A program made the translations under genes and the position numbers. This document shows positions 21,070 through 34,154 of a stretch of 64,000 nucleotides of DNA, one piece after another. The DNA is from Labyrinthula sp. Ha (lineage: Eukaryota > Sar > Bigyra > Labyrinthulida > Labyrinthulaceae). Location of the stretch: positions 310,001 through 374,000 of the forward strand of contig JAALGZ010000012.1 of assembly GCA_015227615.1 (NCBI GenBank), written 5' to 3'. A model generated the notes under the pieces. The model made no database searches and was not told the origin of the DNA. It worked only from the letters and a program-made list of their open reading frames with translations. The stretch's first letter is position 1. Each line of letters opens with the position of its first letter.

Positions 21070-22451
21070 GCAGTGGAAAAATGATGTAGAGCTAGAGTAA
21101 TAAAATAAAACCCATAATTTACAAAAAGAATAGAACCAATAATATTATTCGAAATTCTTGCAGATGTCAAACATAGAATAAGAACCAATGTCTCGAGAAT
21201 AAAAACAGAGTTAAAAACTTTTTCTAAATCCATTACAGTTGGTTGAAAAGCTTTCCCTTTAAGCAAAAGAACAGTATCGTTAATTGAAAGTCCAAGGAAT
21301 AAGTTGATCATTGGTGCACCAAAACAAGCAGAAACAGCAACAGAAAGATATCCATTTTTTGCAACAGCCATATTATTTACATAATCAGGTATTGAGTTAC
21401 AAAAACTTAACAACAGAGGACCAAAAAAACACAGGTGTTTTTGTATTTCAAAAGTATTATCGAAGAATAAAATTATTGTAACAACTTCTTGGCTTAAAAG
21501 AAAAGTAAATAAAACAGAACCAACAAAAGAAATGAATAAAACGTATGTTTTCTGGTTCAAATAATGTGCACAACAAACAGATATACCGAGAATTGAAATA
21601 GAGAGCATGAGAGATATTGTTTTCTTTTCAACACGAAAGAAACTAATATTTTGAAGTAAAATTATCATATTCAAAAATAAGGAATATTTGAGTTTTGTAT
21701 TATTTTTATTTAATATTGGAATAGAAATACTTGTAAAGAAACTAAAAGGAAAATCAAATAAGTTTAGGGCTTTTTGGAGGAAAGAAAAGTCATATTCAGT
21801 GTATGATGATAAAATAGGTTGAGTCTCAGAATCTATAGCTTCCATATCATCAAAACTATCATAGCTATTATTATCTATTAATAATTCTTCTTCTTCTGTT
21901 TCCAAAAAAGATCCTGATCTATCCAAATCGTCTTTTTCTCCCTCTTGTAGAAACCAAAAATATACTACAAATATAGCAAGATAAACTTTTGATATAAGAA
22001 AAATTTCAGAGATTAAAATACATGCTGAACAAAAAAGAAGAATAATGACATCTGAAGAAAAATTACGTTTCTTGAAATCTATATATCTTTCAGAGTATAA
22101 AAATATAGATCCCAAAACGATGTTCAACACAAAAATCACACCTGATAATAGAGAGTTTGTGCCTAAGTCTGAATTTTCAATATTTTCTGCCTTTGAAGTT
22201 GAGATAATTGAAGTAAAAAGATCTGGAGAAGAATTTGCAAGTGCAAGCAAGAATTTACCAGCGAAGTTTTCCCCTATTGAGTAGTGATGCGCAATAGATG
22301 TTAAAGTTTTGGTTAAATGAGTTTCACTAACTAGATCCAAATACCTTGCAAAGATGAATAGGAGAATGAGGAGAATGGTTGCAATTAAGGGTTTTGGCAA
22401 TGATGAAAATAGATCATCGTAATCGAAGAAGAAACCAGTGAAACTGGACAT
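21066..22451 (-). CDS. CCX-type cation/Ca2+ exchanger (NCKX/NCLX superfamily)
   Basis: Intronless, 461 residues with about 11 membrane segments in two halves. The two alpha repeats of the Ca2+/cation antiporter superfamily are visible: alpha-1 GENFAGKFLLALANSSPDLF (60-79) and alpha-2 in the second half with SFCNSIPDYVNNMAVAKNG and SACFGAPMINLFLGL (about 345-390). The NSxPD core is intact in both. The cytosolic loop between the halves is acidic (SGSFLETEEEELL). This arrangement matches CCX/SLC24A6/NCLX proteins, which exchange Na+ or K+ for Ca2+; which ions and which membrane (plasma, vacuole or mitochondrion) cannot be read here. Shares a TTAA stop with the MNS1-like gene. Confidence 0.88.
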   Translation of the reverse strand: MSSFTGFFFDYDDLFSSLPKPLIATILLILLFIFARYLDLVSETHLTKTLTSIAHHYSIGENFAGKFLLALANSSPDLFTSIISTSKAENIENSDLGTNSLLSGVIFVLNIVLGSIFLYSERYIDFKKRNFSSDVIILLFCSACILISEIFLISKVYLAIFVVYFWFLQEGEKDDLDRSGSFLETEEEELLIDNNSYDSFDDMEAIDSETQPILSSYTEYDFSFLQKALNLFDFPFSFFTSISIPILNKNNTKLKYSLFLNMIILLQNISFFRVEKKTISLMLSISILGISVCCAHYLNQKTYVLFISFVGSVLFTFLLSQEVVTIILFFDNTFEIQKHLCFFGPLLLSFCNSIPDYVNNMAVAKNGYLSVAVSACFGAPMINLFLGLSINDTVLLLKGKAFQPTVMDLEKVFNSVFILETLVLILCLTSARISNNIIGSILFVNYGFYFITLALHHFSTA

Positions 22452-25400
22452 GTTTCTACTTTTGAGGTAATGCTATATTGAATTTATTTTAAGTATCCTC
22501 AGCTCTCATGTACCAATCATATATTACAGAATTTTCTAAACTTGATCGGATTTGCTCTAGCTTCTAATAAGTTCGTTATTACTCAGAAAACTATATACAT
22601 ATAAACAATAAAAGAATTCTAGCTGATACAAGTTTTTTACCCAACTTAAACTACCCTTTAGAATAGCGTATGACAGTGCAATCGATACTGCTTACGAAAT
22701 CTCGAGTTTTCGCCACTTATAAATTATATATTCTCGATGATTTATTTGAATGAGCATTAAATTATTTCTTAATGGCTTTATTTTTGATATTTTTCACAGC
22801 TGTGATACAACTAGGATGAGTTGTCTCTCATTAATGAAATTTTTGCACATGATAGCGTACTAAGGCATCATTCTTAACCTTAATTCAATAAAGCCTAGAA
22901 TGAAGCGCAGATACAGGGTGGAAGCTTTATAAAATATTATTACTAAGGTATTAGCCCTTACAAACATAACTTTAAGCCACGCAAAAAAAGCTTTTTTTCT
23001 CTCTAAAGAGAACGAGGCTCAAGGAAAAAGAATACTTTTCCAACATAAAATTTCTAGAATGAGTGTTACACTTATAGATGTAGATGTTATACTAAAATTT
23101 TATGCTTTTGTTCATCAATTGATTTGCATAATAGCAATAGAGATTCGATGGATGTGGATGGCTCAACTTAAGGTGTCGCAGAACGGTCATTCCTTCAACA
23201 ACTTTGTTCTGCAAATCCAAGGTTTATAGAGATGGAAATAAAAAGAAGAAAACTCAAAATATCGATAAAAACTTATTTGTATAATTTCATTGAATTTTTA
23301 TGGGAATTTAATTCCAGAAGTTCTATAATTATGTGAGGCTCTTGTACTGGAACAAGATTATGGCATTTCATGGTGCTTTCGGGTGGGCTTTCCATGTTGA
23401 TACCGCTTCATCTATAATAGAGGCGGATACAGTATTGGTAACTCTAACATGATACAATTCTATGTTAAATATGGAGCTTTTCTATGCTCAAAGTAAAAAT
23501 TCATAGTTGATCGCCATATCGTTTAGATTAGTAAGGGCTTCATTGGCTTAACAGATTCTTAGTTTCTTATTCTCTAGAAAAATAAGGGGCTTTATATTTG
23601 TACAATTTTTTCACGGTGTTAATTATTAAATAAACTTAGTATATTTTCTAGACCTATTTCTACCCAGTATACCCTGAGGAAAATCTAAGTATAATTCTCT
23701 TTCTACCAAGAAAATATGTACAAAAACTTGAAAATACATATTCAAATTTTATTCAGAGTAATAATCCTGGGCTGACTAATTATGATACATTGATTTTGTT
23801 TCTAGTAGATTCTTACAGTGTCCCCCTACCATTAATGTTGAATGCACTTCAACATTTGAAAAGGAATTTTCTCGAAGTGATTGATGAAACAAATATATTT
23901 TGCATAACTAAGATCTCTACAGCCATGACCTATTGTATCCCAATGTCATGCAAAATAGTGTGAAGCGGGTGAAATCCATGTGCGATGTACCAAAAACTTA
24001 GTTATATCGTGTGGTTTGGTATTGAAGTAGCTTCATAATTCAACTTATTAAGGTTAAATTGAATTTAGACCAGAACTCTGTTTTTATAGTTTTGAATAGC
24101 ATAATTTTTATTAAATTGTCTTAAATTTATAATTCAGAGAAATCTATAATAAAAAAGTTAAGTCCTTGTAAAATTGATTGGAAACAATGGAAGCACATTG
24201 TGAATCCCAATATCAGACTATTCATATTCTCACATAGATCTAGCCAAAATGTGGGACCTTTTGACTCAATAATTAGAGGTTAGAATTCACTTGAAACAAG
24301 CTTGAAACTAAATCTTTTAATATGCTTGCTAGTTTTAATGATTAAGCTGTTAAACTTGCGAATAAATGACGCTGTACAAAATTAATTGTCGCATCACAAA
24401 CATAAAGTAACATTCCAACATAAAAAGAAATCTTTTAAATACTAAATCCATCAACTTAGTTCATGCTACATATTATTGAGGAGCAGGGGTCAATTTGAAG
24501 GCCGCAGAAGAGTCGAAAATACTTAGTTGGTGCTCTGGAATGACGATTCCGGGTTGTCATATTGTGTTGCATATGGAAAGTCGTTCAAAATCTGTGATAA
24601 TATATGATTTAATTTGAATATCTCTACTCCAGTTACACAACTGTATAGAAACTTGCTTAGCAGAAGGTTTGGCGTGATCTAAAAATAGACGATATTAATT
24701 GGGTCTTGTTTCTAGTTTTTCTCAACTATGGTACTCACACTAACTAAATCTTTTCATGTAACTGACATGTGTGTACTTGTTAAATATATAGAAGAAGTAT
24801 ATGAAATAGGTTGATTTGGCTGCATCATGGGTTTACTAGCGACATCATATCTCTAGAGATAATAAAGAGGCTAACGAAATAATCTCTTGTCGCACTAATA
24901 AGGGGATTAGAATCTAATGTATAGATTTTGCCTTTGCGTATGATAAAAAAATACTAAGGACCTGAAAAAGTATGTAGAATTTATGCTCGTATCTAAAGAA
25001 TTTTATGAAGAAGTTAGTGAGATCAACTAATGAATTTTTGTTGCCGCTGTTTTTATGTATGAAGTATACTTCATGAGATAATCCGAATGGAGTATCGTAT
25101 GACCTTGACTATAGTTGTCACAGGAACTATAATAAACTTGCTAATCATATGAAAATACACGTTTAGGACAATTAGTTGAGCGGAAAAGATTCACATTATA
25201 TTAAATTATGATGGAGTCAAAAGATGCATGGATGGGCCTGCGACAGTTATTCTTAATATTATAACGTTAGAACTCTTCGCTATGTATAAATACTAGTTCC
25301 AATTGACTAATCCATCGAGATGCATCGACTCTCTTAACTTTCCTTTCGTATCTATTCATAAATTTTTGCTTTATTTTGAGAAAATTGTTGTCGAGCTGCA

Positions 25401-28209
25401 TGCTTAATTCTTTGTTCTATACTTCCCCTCTTTACCATTTAATTTTTAAAATTTCCATTCTAAATTACCTAAATAATCTAATTTGACATAAAATCAGTTT
25501 GGTTTGACAAAATATTGCATTTTATTGAATTAAGACCACTTTCTTGTATATATACATGTCCCAAAATACCCAATGTTTCACTACTTTACACCATTGGCTT
25601 TTACTGGTTATTATTTCTTATATCTATATTATTTAGATACGTTCTTCATAGACTTTAATTTGAGTACTCTACTCTAAGTAGTTAGAGGTAGTTCATTCAT
25701 TCTTCCTTATTATATATACTTGGATTAACTTGAATATTAATACTAAATATTCTATTAGTCCCAAAACATATTGAAAATAGTAACTCTGTCTCTTTTGAAA
25801 TTTTGCTCTTTCGGTTTTGTATATTTTTTTCGTAAGTTTTGTGGGGTCTTATAAAATCCCACCTTCAGACTTTTTAATAAGCATTTGGATGAGGCCTTGT
25901 CATATCTATTAAAATATCTATAACAATTTTAGAAATATTTTTCTGGACCTAGTCTTAAATCCATATAAATTATTATGGATAACTAAACATATGCAGACAT
26001 CATGTTGCTTAGAGTTCTGAGGGAGATATATGGCAATATTCTCATAAGTCAAATGTGACAGAATTGCTCCAGGTTGAGAAGATTAGGCTTTAATAAGAGT
26101 AGTCTTAATAGTAACTAAGCTATGCACTAGCTCTACCAGTTGCATTATGTATTAAATTGATAATAAATCAATTTGAATTATTCATGCGATAATTGTGTTT
26201 GATTCCCATATAGCAGTAGTTAACAACATCTTTAATTTTTTCCAAGATAATTAACTAAAAAATATCCGTTTACATACCAATAATGTAAACTTTCTCAAAA
26301 TGAATATTCTAAAATTGGTGTTACATTAGTCATATTTTAAATTCTTTAATGTAGCCGATAATATAGTTCTGGGTATTTATCTCAACCATTACTTTCTAAG
26401 AGCTTATCATAAATATTTATTGAAAACTTCAATTCGAATACCTGTTATGTTTTAACCCAATCTGAAATTATTGGATTTTCTCTAGAGAACTGATACCAAT
26501 AATACCCAAATTATTTAAATTTAAAAATTTAAAAGCTCCTTTTGATGCTAGCAGAGCTCTTGAACATATCTGATGAGCTTATTTTGCTTCGATACATTGT
26601 TGCAAGTAATAAAATACAGTTAAAGTAGATATACTTGGTTTAAGCTATAAATTCGTGTTAAAGAGATGCTTAGTTTTTCAGCAGGAGTGAGACAAAGAGC
26701 ATCTAACTTGTTCAATACAATATTGTCTCATCGCTACGAATATGTATCAACATTTAAGTTTACCATAATCTATTGCTAATAAGAAGATTTATTCATTATT
26801 TCACAGCTAAGTTTTAATATATTTGAATCTTTAATTAGTAGAACAAACCTTTACTTTGATATATAGCCCAAGTGACCGAACTTGGAGACATCTATAATAA
26901 TTATTTTATTGTTGTCAACTAAACTCTGCTTCAATGGTGAAACAAATTATGAAAGTAACTATTCAGGTTAATATTACATACTTTATTTTTAACAAGTAAT
27001 TCTAAAGTATAATACACACAGTATATCCTTATTGTTTATTATCGATATTCAAGCACTCTTAATTGAGTGTCTTGCTGTCTTTATAATGAACATTATTATT
27101 GAAATTGTTTTTTTTTGTATAGAAGATAGTGTTGCATTAGTTATGTCACTTGTAAAAACATATTTGCATTATATTTGCTTTTAATATTCACCGGAAAGCT
27201 TGGTATAGCGAGCTCTCATTGCCCAATTTTATACTTATATCTTTCTGTTATTTGAATTATATGTGGTAAGTTATAGTTAAATGCTTCATTGCACCTTTTG
27301 TATGTCTTATAGTCTGAAGATAACCCACAATATAGACCTCTAATAAAGGCTTTGTAAATTTTTACAAATGGTTACTGGAATTGTAACGTAACTTTAAGCT
27401 TTGAGCGGGAATATATAATTAAAGTAAAAATGCTCCTTGCTTCAGCACAATAGCTTTGTTTGAGTCTTTATCCAATATCTCTGATATATATTCCAGTGTG
27501 AATTGGGTTAACTTGACATTTCTGTTTTCACATGTGGATAAATTGTTACAATACAGGTATTCATACTTGAAAAGACAGAAGGTTTAAAAGGTTGAGTAGT
27601 TCTCCGAATCCCTGAAACATATCATATGACCCAGAGAAAATAGGGCCGAGTGAGTAATAATCGAGGAAACCGGTTCTCTAACTAAAACTTTTGATAAAGA
27701 TATGTACATGGGTCTACTTGACCGAGGCTATTGATTCTAAAGTCTTGATGTTAGAAACATTAGCGATAGGACTTTGAAAGCGTTCGCCAATGCGCCGGAT
27801 AGAGAAGTATATTTATTATTAACAGACATTATCTCCATATTATATTTAGAGCTGGAAGACAAAAGAAGATTTTTACAGGGTTAGCAAAGGTTGCAAGATC
27901 ACTGAAAGCAATTAGGTTGTACATAGTTCAAGTATAGAATTATATATAAGCCAGTAAAGGAATTTCAAACACAGTGGGGTATCTAAATCAATATAGATAT
28001 TGCTAGTTAAAGGTTTGGTAAAATTATAGAATAACCTGTTTCTCTACAACTATCCCGTTGAACTGAAAACATGAATAGCTGGGAAATCCATGTATATCTT
28101 AAGTGGCTAAAACAGTTTTGATTGTAACCAGGACCTAGAGAATGGGTAACCCTTGAATAAAAAATGCTCTACGGTTATTTCATCGTTATAGACTGTAAGT
28201 ATGGTCAAC
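22452..28209. other. 5.8-kb desert
   Basis: Very AT-rich; no ORF of 60 codons or more on either strand over nearly the whole span. No repeat with clear ends, no RNA gene seen. One of the emptiest stretches in the window. Confidence 0.55.
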
Positions 28210-28619
28210 TTACCTCGCCCTCTTGTCTATTCAACAACAGAAATTTTAAAATTTCCACATCAACCTAGCTCAATGCCAAAACTCGCACATTGTTCTTCAA
28301 ATACTTCCATGATATCTTGTCGACACTCAAATAATACAAAGAATTTACCAGTTTCAAAGTACCACATTAACCAGGAACTAATGCAAACAGAGAAGAACAA
28401 GAGCTATGGGGAGATAAAAATATATATATACACAAAATCTGATCTAAGCGTTAAAAACTGAATACGTTGCCCTGAATACACTGATGTTATGGGCTGATCA
28501 ATCGTTTCATCATCTATTGGAGGTCTGGGTAATGGATCTGAAAATTTCCCCGTTGTCTCAACATTTTTATATATAATTCTTGTTTGCGTATGAAATTTTG
28601 TGAAACTGATATTTCGCAT
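28210..28619 (-). CDS. probable small single-pass membrane protein, two tiny introns
   Basis: Exon 1 28619-28434, intron 28433-28404 (30 nt, GTGTAT...CCCATAG), exon 2 28403-28265, intron 28264-28227 (38 nt, GTTGAT...GAATAG), exon 3 28226-28210. The product is 113 residues: a basic N-terminus (MRNISFTKFHTQTR, perhaps mitochondrial targeting), a proline-rich stretch (DPLPRPPIDDE), one membrane helix at about 63-78 (LLFFSVCISSWLMWYF) created exactly at the first splice, then an acidic segment ending DKRAR. The unspliced frame stops inside the first intron. The second intron is less certain; without it the protein ends in ELG. No family recognised, and support is by frame and composition only. 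Confidence 0.4.
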
Positions 28620-31600
28620 ATAATCTCCAGTATTACAACGATAATTAAACTAATGTAGGCATTGATGGCGGTACCTCATCGATATACTGAGACTGGTAAC
28701 GTCGTGATATTTTTTATATCGTTAGTTTCAATACTTGTAGAGCGAGTCTCATACTCGAGGCATTGAGAATGTGTAGCAACTACCATGCCCATAAAATCTT
28801 AGACTACCTTGACGAGTTTTCTCCTGAGGTAACACTCAATAAAAAGAGCCTTTGAAAATATTGGTTTTGGAAAGATTTGTAAACATTATCTGGTGCTATG
28901 TTTCAATGAAATAAATAGTAGAAAATACCCAAAATTATGAATTTCCTGTACCTTTATTTGAACTAGAATAGGCATATAGAAGAGATCATAATATAAATAA
29001 AACTCCCATGTATACTAAAAAACATTTCTATTGTACTGTATTGTAAACATTAATATCTTTAGTTGAAACAAAGGTAAAGAGCCGCATTGCGCTGGTAATA
29101 TCTTGTTATACTCAATATGCTTTCATAAATGCTATTAGCACAACCAAGATATGGAAGACAATCCTCTACCACCAGAGATATAATAAATTTCATAACAAAT
29201 ATATAACCAGAGCTATAATGAAGTGTCTCTTGTTATATCTTTTTCTAGCATTATTAAATGTTTGAAAGTTAGGGCAAAGACAAGCAGTATGATATTTAAC
29301 TATCTAGATAATACATCATCTACTACCAGGAAAATTAGAAGAGTTTCACGCAGGAGCATGGTTAAGGTTCTTGATAAAAGTAAGAAATTCAAAAAATTTA
29401 CCAAGCAAGATAAGTTACTCTTAGTTCTATGTATTTTGGTGAAACTTGGTAAATTGAAGTTTTCAATTCCTCGTATTCTAAGCTCCAAATAATTTCAAAC
29501 ATTGATATACTATTTAATAAAGGTATTTCATTTATGGTCGCTGAAGCAGCTAGCTCGTTGCTAGGTCATATCCCAATAATAATGAGGATTGAACCTCAAA
29601 TTTTAAGAAATCAGAAAAGCAGCTTAGGAAAATGGTTTGAATTGTGAAAATGAGAGAGCCACATACAGAAAGAGAAGTAAACGGATATTTTCTTAGCTTC
29701 TTCAGACAGGGGAAATATATCATTCTCAGATCTAGTTGGATCATATAAGGCTACAATAGGAAGATGCCACCTTCATTTACCGGATCTGGATTCACTTTTT
29801 TGTTAATCGATTAATTTATAGCAGAGTTTAGAGATAAAAAAGCAAGAGTACAAAGTTATTTATCATTGTAGGCTTATTAAGATTACATAACAGTTTCCAA
29901 TTGGCCATTCAGCTCTCATTGGCGCATTGAGTGACTAGTAATAAAAAATTGAGGGTTCGGAGTGAGTAAATGCCAGATCTTTACTGGTTACGAAGCTAGG
30001 AAGCTATCAAGGGTTTTGGATTTCATGAGCGAGTGTAGAATATCCTTAAAACCTCGATAGTTTGCTTACCCTGAGGTTGAGTTTGAGTATCCTCAGTTCA
30101 ATAATGTGGTATTTGCTCAACCTATCCCCCTACAAAGAAGTCCTGATGGAAATGCCGAGGAAGTTTGTTACATATAGCGGCTCATTTATCGTAGATAATT
30201 TTATGCCCTCCGAGAGTAGAAAGTCAAAATGTAGAATAGAATATTATGTTTAGAGCAATGGTTAGTGGCTTTTGTTCTAACCTTTTTTTAGTGACAAAAT
30301 ATATTTCTAATTTTAATCCAAAAGACAATGTTATTCTCTGCACAGTTAGAATTTATGTATCACGGTATTTCTTGATACTGCAATCAACACGAACCAAAGA
30401 AAGGGGTATTTACTAAAAAACGCTGCTCTTTCAACAAGATAGCTTCTTATTCATTAATTAACCAAGTATTGTTTTCCCTTGGTATTGATATACTTTATCA
30501 TTGGCTCCAATGTGAAAGTTCCCTGAGGATATTTCAGAATTTACTTTGCCGGATGAAATGCTACCTAGTAAAGAGGTTGATTTTCAATGGCGGATTTAAC
30601 CTATATAGAATGATGCAACAACAGCTAAACCGAAGAGTTATGTGGTGAAGTAATCCAAATTATCTGTACCTGAGAGTATGTTGCGGTAGCCCTAAACTCA
30701 GGTGGTCGACTCCATTGAAATATATCAATTTACTTAAGAGATCATGAGACCTTTAAACACAAGCAGATAGACATAATTTTTGCACAGTAATATTCTGAGC
30801 TAGAGAATAATTTTATGGTACTCAGTTCTAATACTAGCCCCACACAAGCTCGTAAAATAATCTCTACACGATGCAATAAGATTCTAATGTAGCAAATCAT
30901 CCACAGAAATAAGTGTATCTTCAACATGAGCCCAATTCAAACCTCCATATTTTAAAATAATTGCAAGAATGCAGAAAGTATTTGCTTAACATAGAAAGGA
31001 TTAACAGCATCAGTCTATAACATGGCGAGTGACAACAAATGATAGATAAAAAAAAATAAAGATATTATAGTTGGAACCAGGAATCAAGAGCAGTAGTAAC
31101 TATGGGAACAACCAATTCACTTGATAGTGTGATGTGCGAGAGTGTCACATCATTAGTTCTAAATCTGATCCCCAAAGTTGATCAGTACTTAATCGTACAA
31201 GACAAAGAAGATGAAACCAAGCAGCAATACCTTTAAGGCCCTGATAACGTTGAGCCATTTGAATCGAGCAGCTCGGGATGTGATTACACTTTCACCTATA
31301 AGAACTCCATCAGACTTGGTTCAATAACCCAGTAGAATTTCAAAGCCACAGAATATATTATTTTGCACCTTTTTAAGACTAAAACAATTAGAACATGGCA
31401 TTAAAGCCAATGCAGAGATTCTAGGCAACAGAACTCGTGCTTCCTAAGACATACTCACACATCCAATATTACTTGAATTAAAGATGAGGAATCCATATAC
31501 CGAAATATTAAACCTACCACATAAGTTATAATTGTAATGATACTCTCCTTTGCCAAAATATCATCACAATCAATGAAACTTCTTTAGAGCGGAACTACTT

Positions 31601-32172
31601 CTCTCGGTACTTAGCTAACTATAGTTGTATCATTAGGCTCAGGCCTGCAGCTCATATTAATTAGCAACCTTTAAAAAATATAAACATATTTCCCGACATT
31701 TAAGTCTAGTAGTAGTGCTACTTAAAATAAAACCCCTTGGACTGGACAGTCAGGCTATTTGGTAATGTTACTAGTCCTTGAACTTATAATATTTCTACAG
31801 GTATCGATCGATTGAGCACAAGTAATGTGAATAAAAGTGAGAAACAAGGCTTAGTCATTTATTCACGGAAACTTAAGCCAGTCTGAAGCAAAGCAAAGCA
31901 ACGTTGCAACATAATGGAATAAAACATAGGAGATATCCAGTATAAACCATGATGTACAACCACAATTAAGTGCAGTGAAGTCGCTCCCGTTCCTGACCAG
32001 ATGACTTGGCAGAGTTATATCTTCGCAAATCAAAGCCTTATTCTACAAACGAGAATTGGGTTGTTGCATTCTGTTACGAAAATCTAGGGTTAAAACAATA
32101 TTTTCCCTTTTCATCACAATTGATGTATTTCTTAATTAAATTTGTATCAAAACTGCAAAAACCGGGGATAAG
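28620..32172. other. 3.5-kb stretch, no supported gene
   Basis: AT-rich. Several 60-90 codon ORFs (29223-29492, 29550-29744, 30062-30253, 30742-30927, 32006-32200) show no recognisable motif and occur at the rate expected by chance. Nothing else seen. Confidence 0.45.
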
Positions 32173-33383
32173 ATGTTCCATCAGAAGCTTCACTTTTTAG
32201 ATGACTATAACTATATGTTAATGAAACAAGTCCTGAACAATAAAACAGAGTTAATTATGCCTAACCCAAAGGTAAAAACCAAAAAAAAAGAGAACATATA
32301 TGTCTCCCCTTATATCATGATTCTTTTCTTTCACTATTTCTTTGCTTCAGCTATAACACTAGTTGCAACTGGGGTAGTTTACACTATTCATTGCAATAAA
32401 TTTAAACTTGGGGAACTTTCACCAGTATTTTATACTGAGTCCCTTATTTAACATAAAGAATGCAAAATATTCTTTCCAACTTTTCCATAAGAAGGAGCTC
32501 AGTTACCGTGAAGACGCCCTTTTCTTTCCTGAAAGGTACAACTACTACAAAGTCTCATTTCCGTTAGAAGACAGTGATTTGCTTAATTTACAGATAGATA
32601 ACGCATAGAGTCAAACGTTATAACAGCTATTGAGAATAAAAACAATTTTTCTTTTTCTTCTTGTTTTCAGTATGTAAACGATCTACTAGATATCTTGAAA
32701 AAAAATTCCCAGACTATTCTCACAGTTTCTTTAGATGAAGGTAACACAGCAATAACTTCACGAACAGGGTTATTCATAGATCAGTTTCAACTATATCTTC
32801 ACACTGATTAAAACTTAGCTGGCAACAAGATATCCTTGTTTATTCTTGGCCAGTGCTTCAAATGTATTTTGAGACCAACATCAAAATAAGTCTCGAAGAA
32901 ACAGAAAACTTTCAGAAGCAAGAACTCCTCCAACTGTCTAATAGGCTAAAAGTTATTTTTAATGATAAAAACTATTTTGGCATAGTTACAATTGCTTTTT
33001 TGTTCTTTTCTGCTAACACTGCCTCACGCTTTTACTTTGATACTGCTGCCTAAAATGTTGTTTATCGAGAGTAAAACCAGTTTCTCTATTGACCTTTATT
33101 GAATATTATATTTTGCCATTACAGTTAGGAACTTACTTTGACTTGATTTAGGAATTTTATTGCTGGTTGGAAGACTATTGATTCGTCTGTGATGTTTGAG
33201 TATAGGAGTGTGTATTCGTGGGTTGGACCAGTATCTTTATCAATTTTTTGTGTAGCCATCGCGGACTGGACTCGAATAATCAAGAGTGCTAAACAAGAAA
33301 AGCAGTTTGCTATCCAAGTAATGTTAGTGAAACCATTTGAGTGTATATTTATCACAGATTTCACCTTTCTCTCCAAGAAATGA
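32173..33383 (+). CDS. possible TMEM231-like two-pass membrane protein, intron-split or decayed
   Basis: A series of open segments on one strand, in the order expected for TMEM231, a ciliary transition-zone protein. They are: an N-terminal membrane segment after 32300 (ILFFHYFFASAITLVATGVV); YYKVSFPLEDSDLLNLQI near 32550 (TMEM231: HFKLELPL); an open segment without Met at 32671-32808; ELLQLSNRLKVIF near 32920; and a C-terminal segment VYSWVGPVSLSIFCVAIADW near 33220 (TMEM231: FAWVQYVS...W). The first two join through a 34-nt GT-AG intron (32425-32458) and a pyrimidine-rich acceptor ends at 32670; the remaining junctions are unclear and stops fall between segments. Either a gene with several short introns or a pseudogene. 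Start and structure are provisional. Confidence 0.33.
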
Positions 33384-33753
33384 ACTACACTAAACTAAAT
33401 TAAGTAGTACTTGCAAAAAAATCAAAGTTTCTTTCCATCCCTCTTTTTTTGGGATCTCGGAAATTAGTAGCTCATCTTCTAGTAACGTCATAACATAGGA
33501 ATGCAGCTCAATTTAACACTGGTGATTTTTTGCTCGCTTCTGGTTTCCTATAAGTAGTTCTACCATGCACTGAAGAAAAAGACCCATTAAACTTGAATTG
33601 GACTAGCAAAAATGAAGAGATAGAGTTTTTAAATCAGACAAGGCAGAACCCTTCACACTTAGTTTAAGATATAACTTAAACGCCTGTGCTCTTCGCAATA
33701 AGTAAGGATAGGAACTTTACTAGCCTAAAGGTTGAAGAAGAGAACCAAATTAC
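33384..33753. other. no supported gene
   Basis: Short AT-rich spacer after the TMEM231-like locus; nothing recognised. Confidence 0.4.
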
Positions 33754-33972
33754 TTAAAAAACCCAGGGAACACTTTGAAGTCTAGTAGGAATTGGAATAT
33801 TCTTTAGGTGTCTACTGTAAGGATAAGCAGACGTAGTTGCTTTCGTTTGGAAAACTTCTTTAGTGACCAGTTCATTTGTTGACACAACATTTTTCCCTCC
33901 AAAGAGCTTAATTTTCACTGTGTAAAGCGGCTTTTCTTTTTGTTGTAAGAATATACAATTTCCCGAGTTCAT
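33754..33972 (-). CDS. possible 72-residue protein
   Basis: The ORF encodes a basic small protein with a patterned C-terminus (PYSRHLKNIPIPTRLQSVPW). It lies between two plausible genes and has a balanced composition, but no family is recognised. An ORF this short could be chance in AT-rich DNA. Confidence 0.25.
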   Translation of the reverse strand: MNSGNCIFLQQKEKPLYTVKIKLFGGKNVVSTNELVTKEVFQTKATTSAYPYSRHLKNIPIPTRLQSVPWVF

Positions 33973-34154
33973 ATTTTTCTGTAATTGAACGATAGTTTTT
34001 AGCAGAAGTAAATGATGTTTTAAAGCTTCTATGCTTCACAGATGCTTCTTGCAATCGCTCTTAGCTTTACAAGTAATGAGGATTCTTGGCGTCAAACTAT
34101 GTATTACTGCAAAGAGAAATAACCTCCTAAAATGTTTGTAGAGTGTATTAGTCA

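Noticed and set aside
22045-22284. 79-codon plus-strand ORF
   Set aside because: Lies antisense inside the CCX exchanger gene and is a shadow of it.
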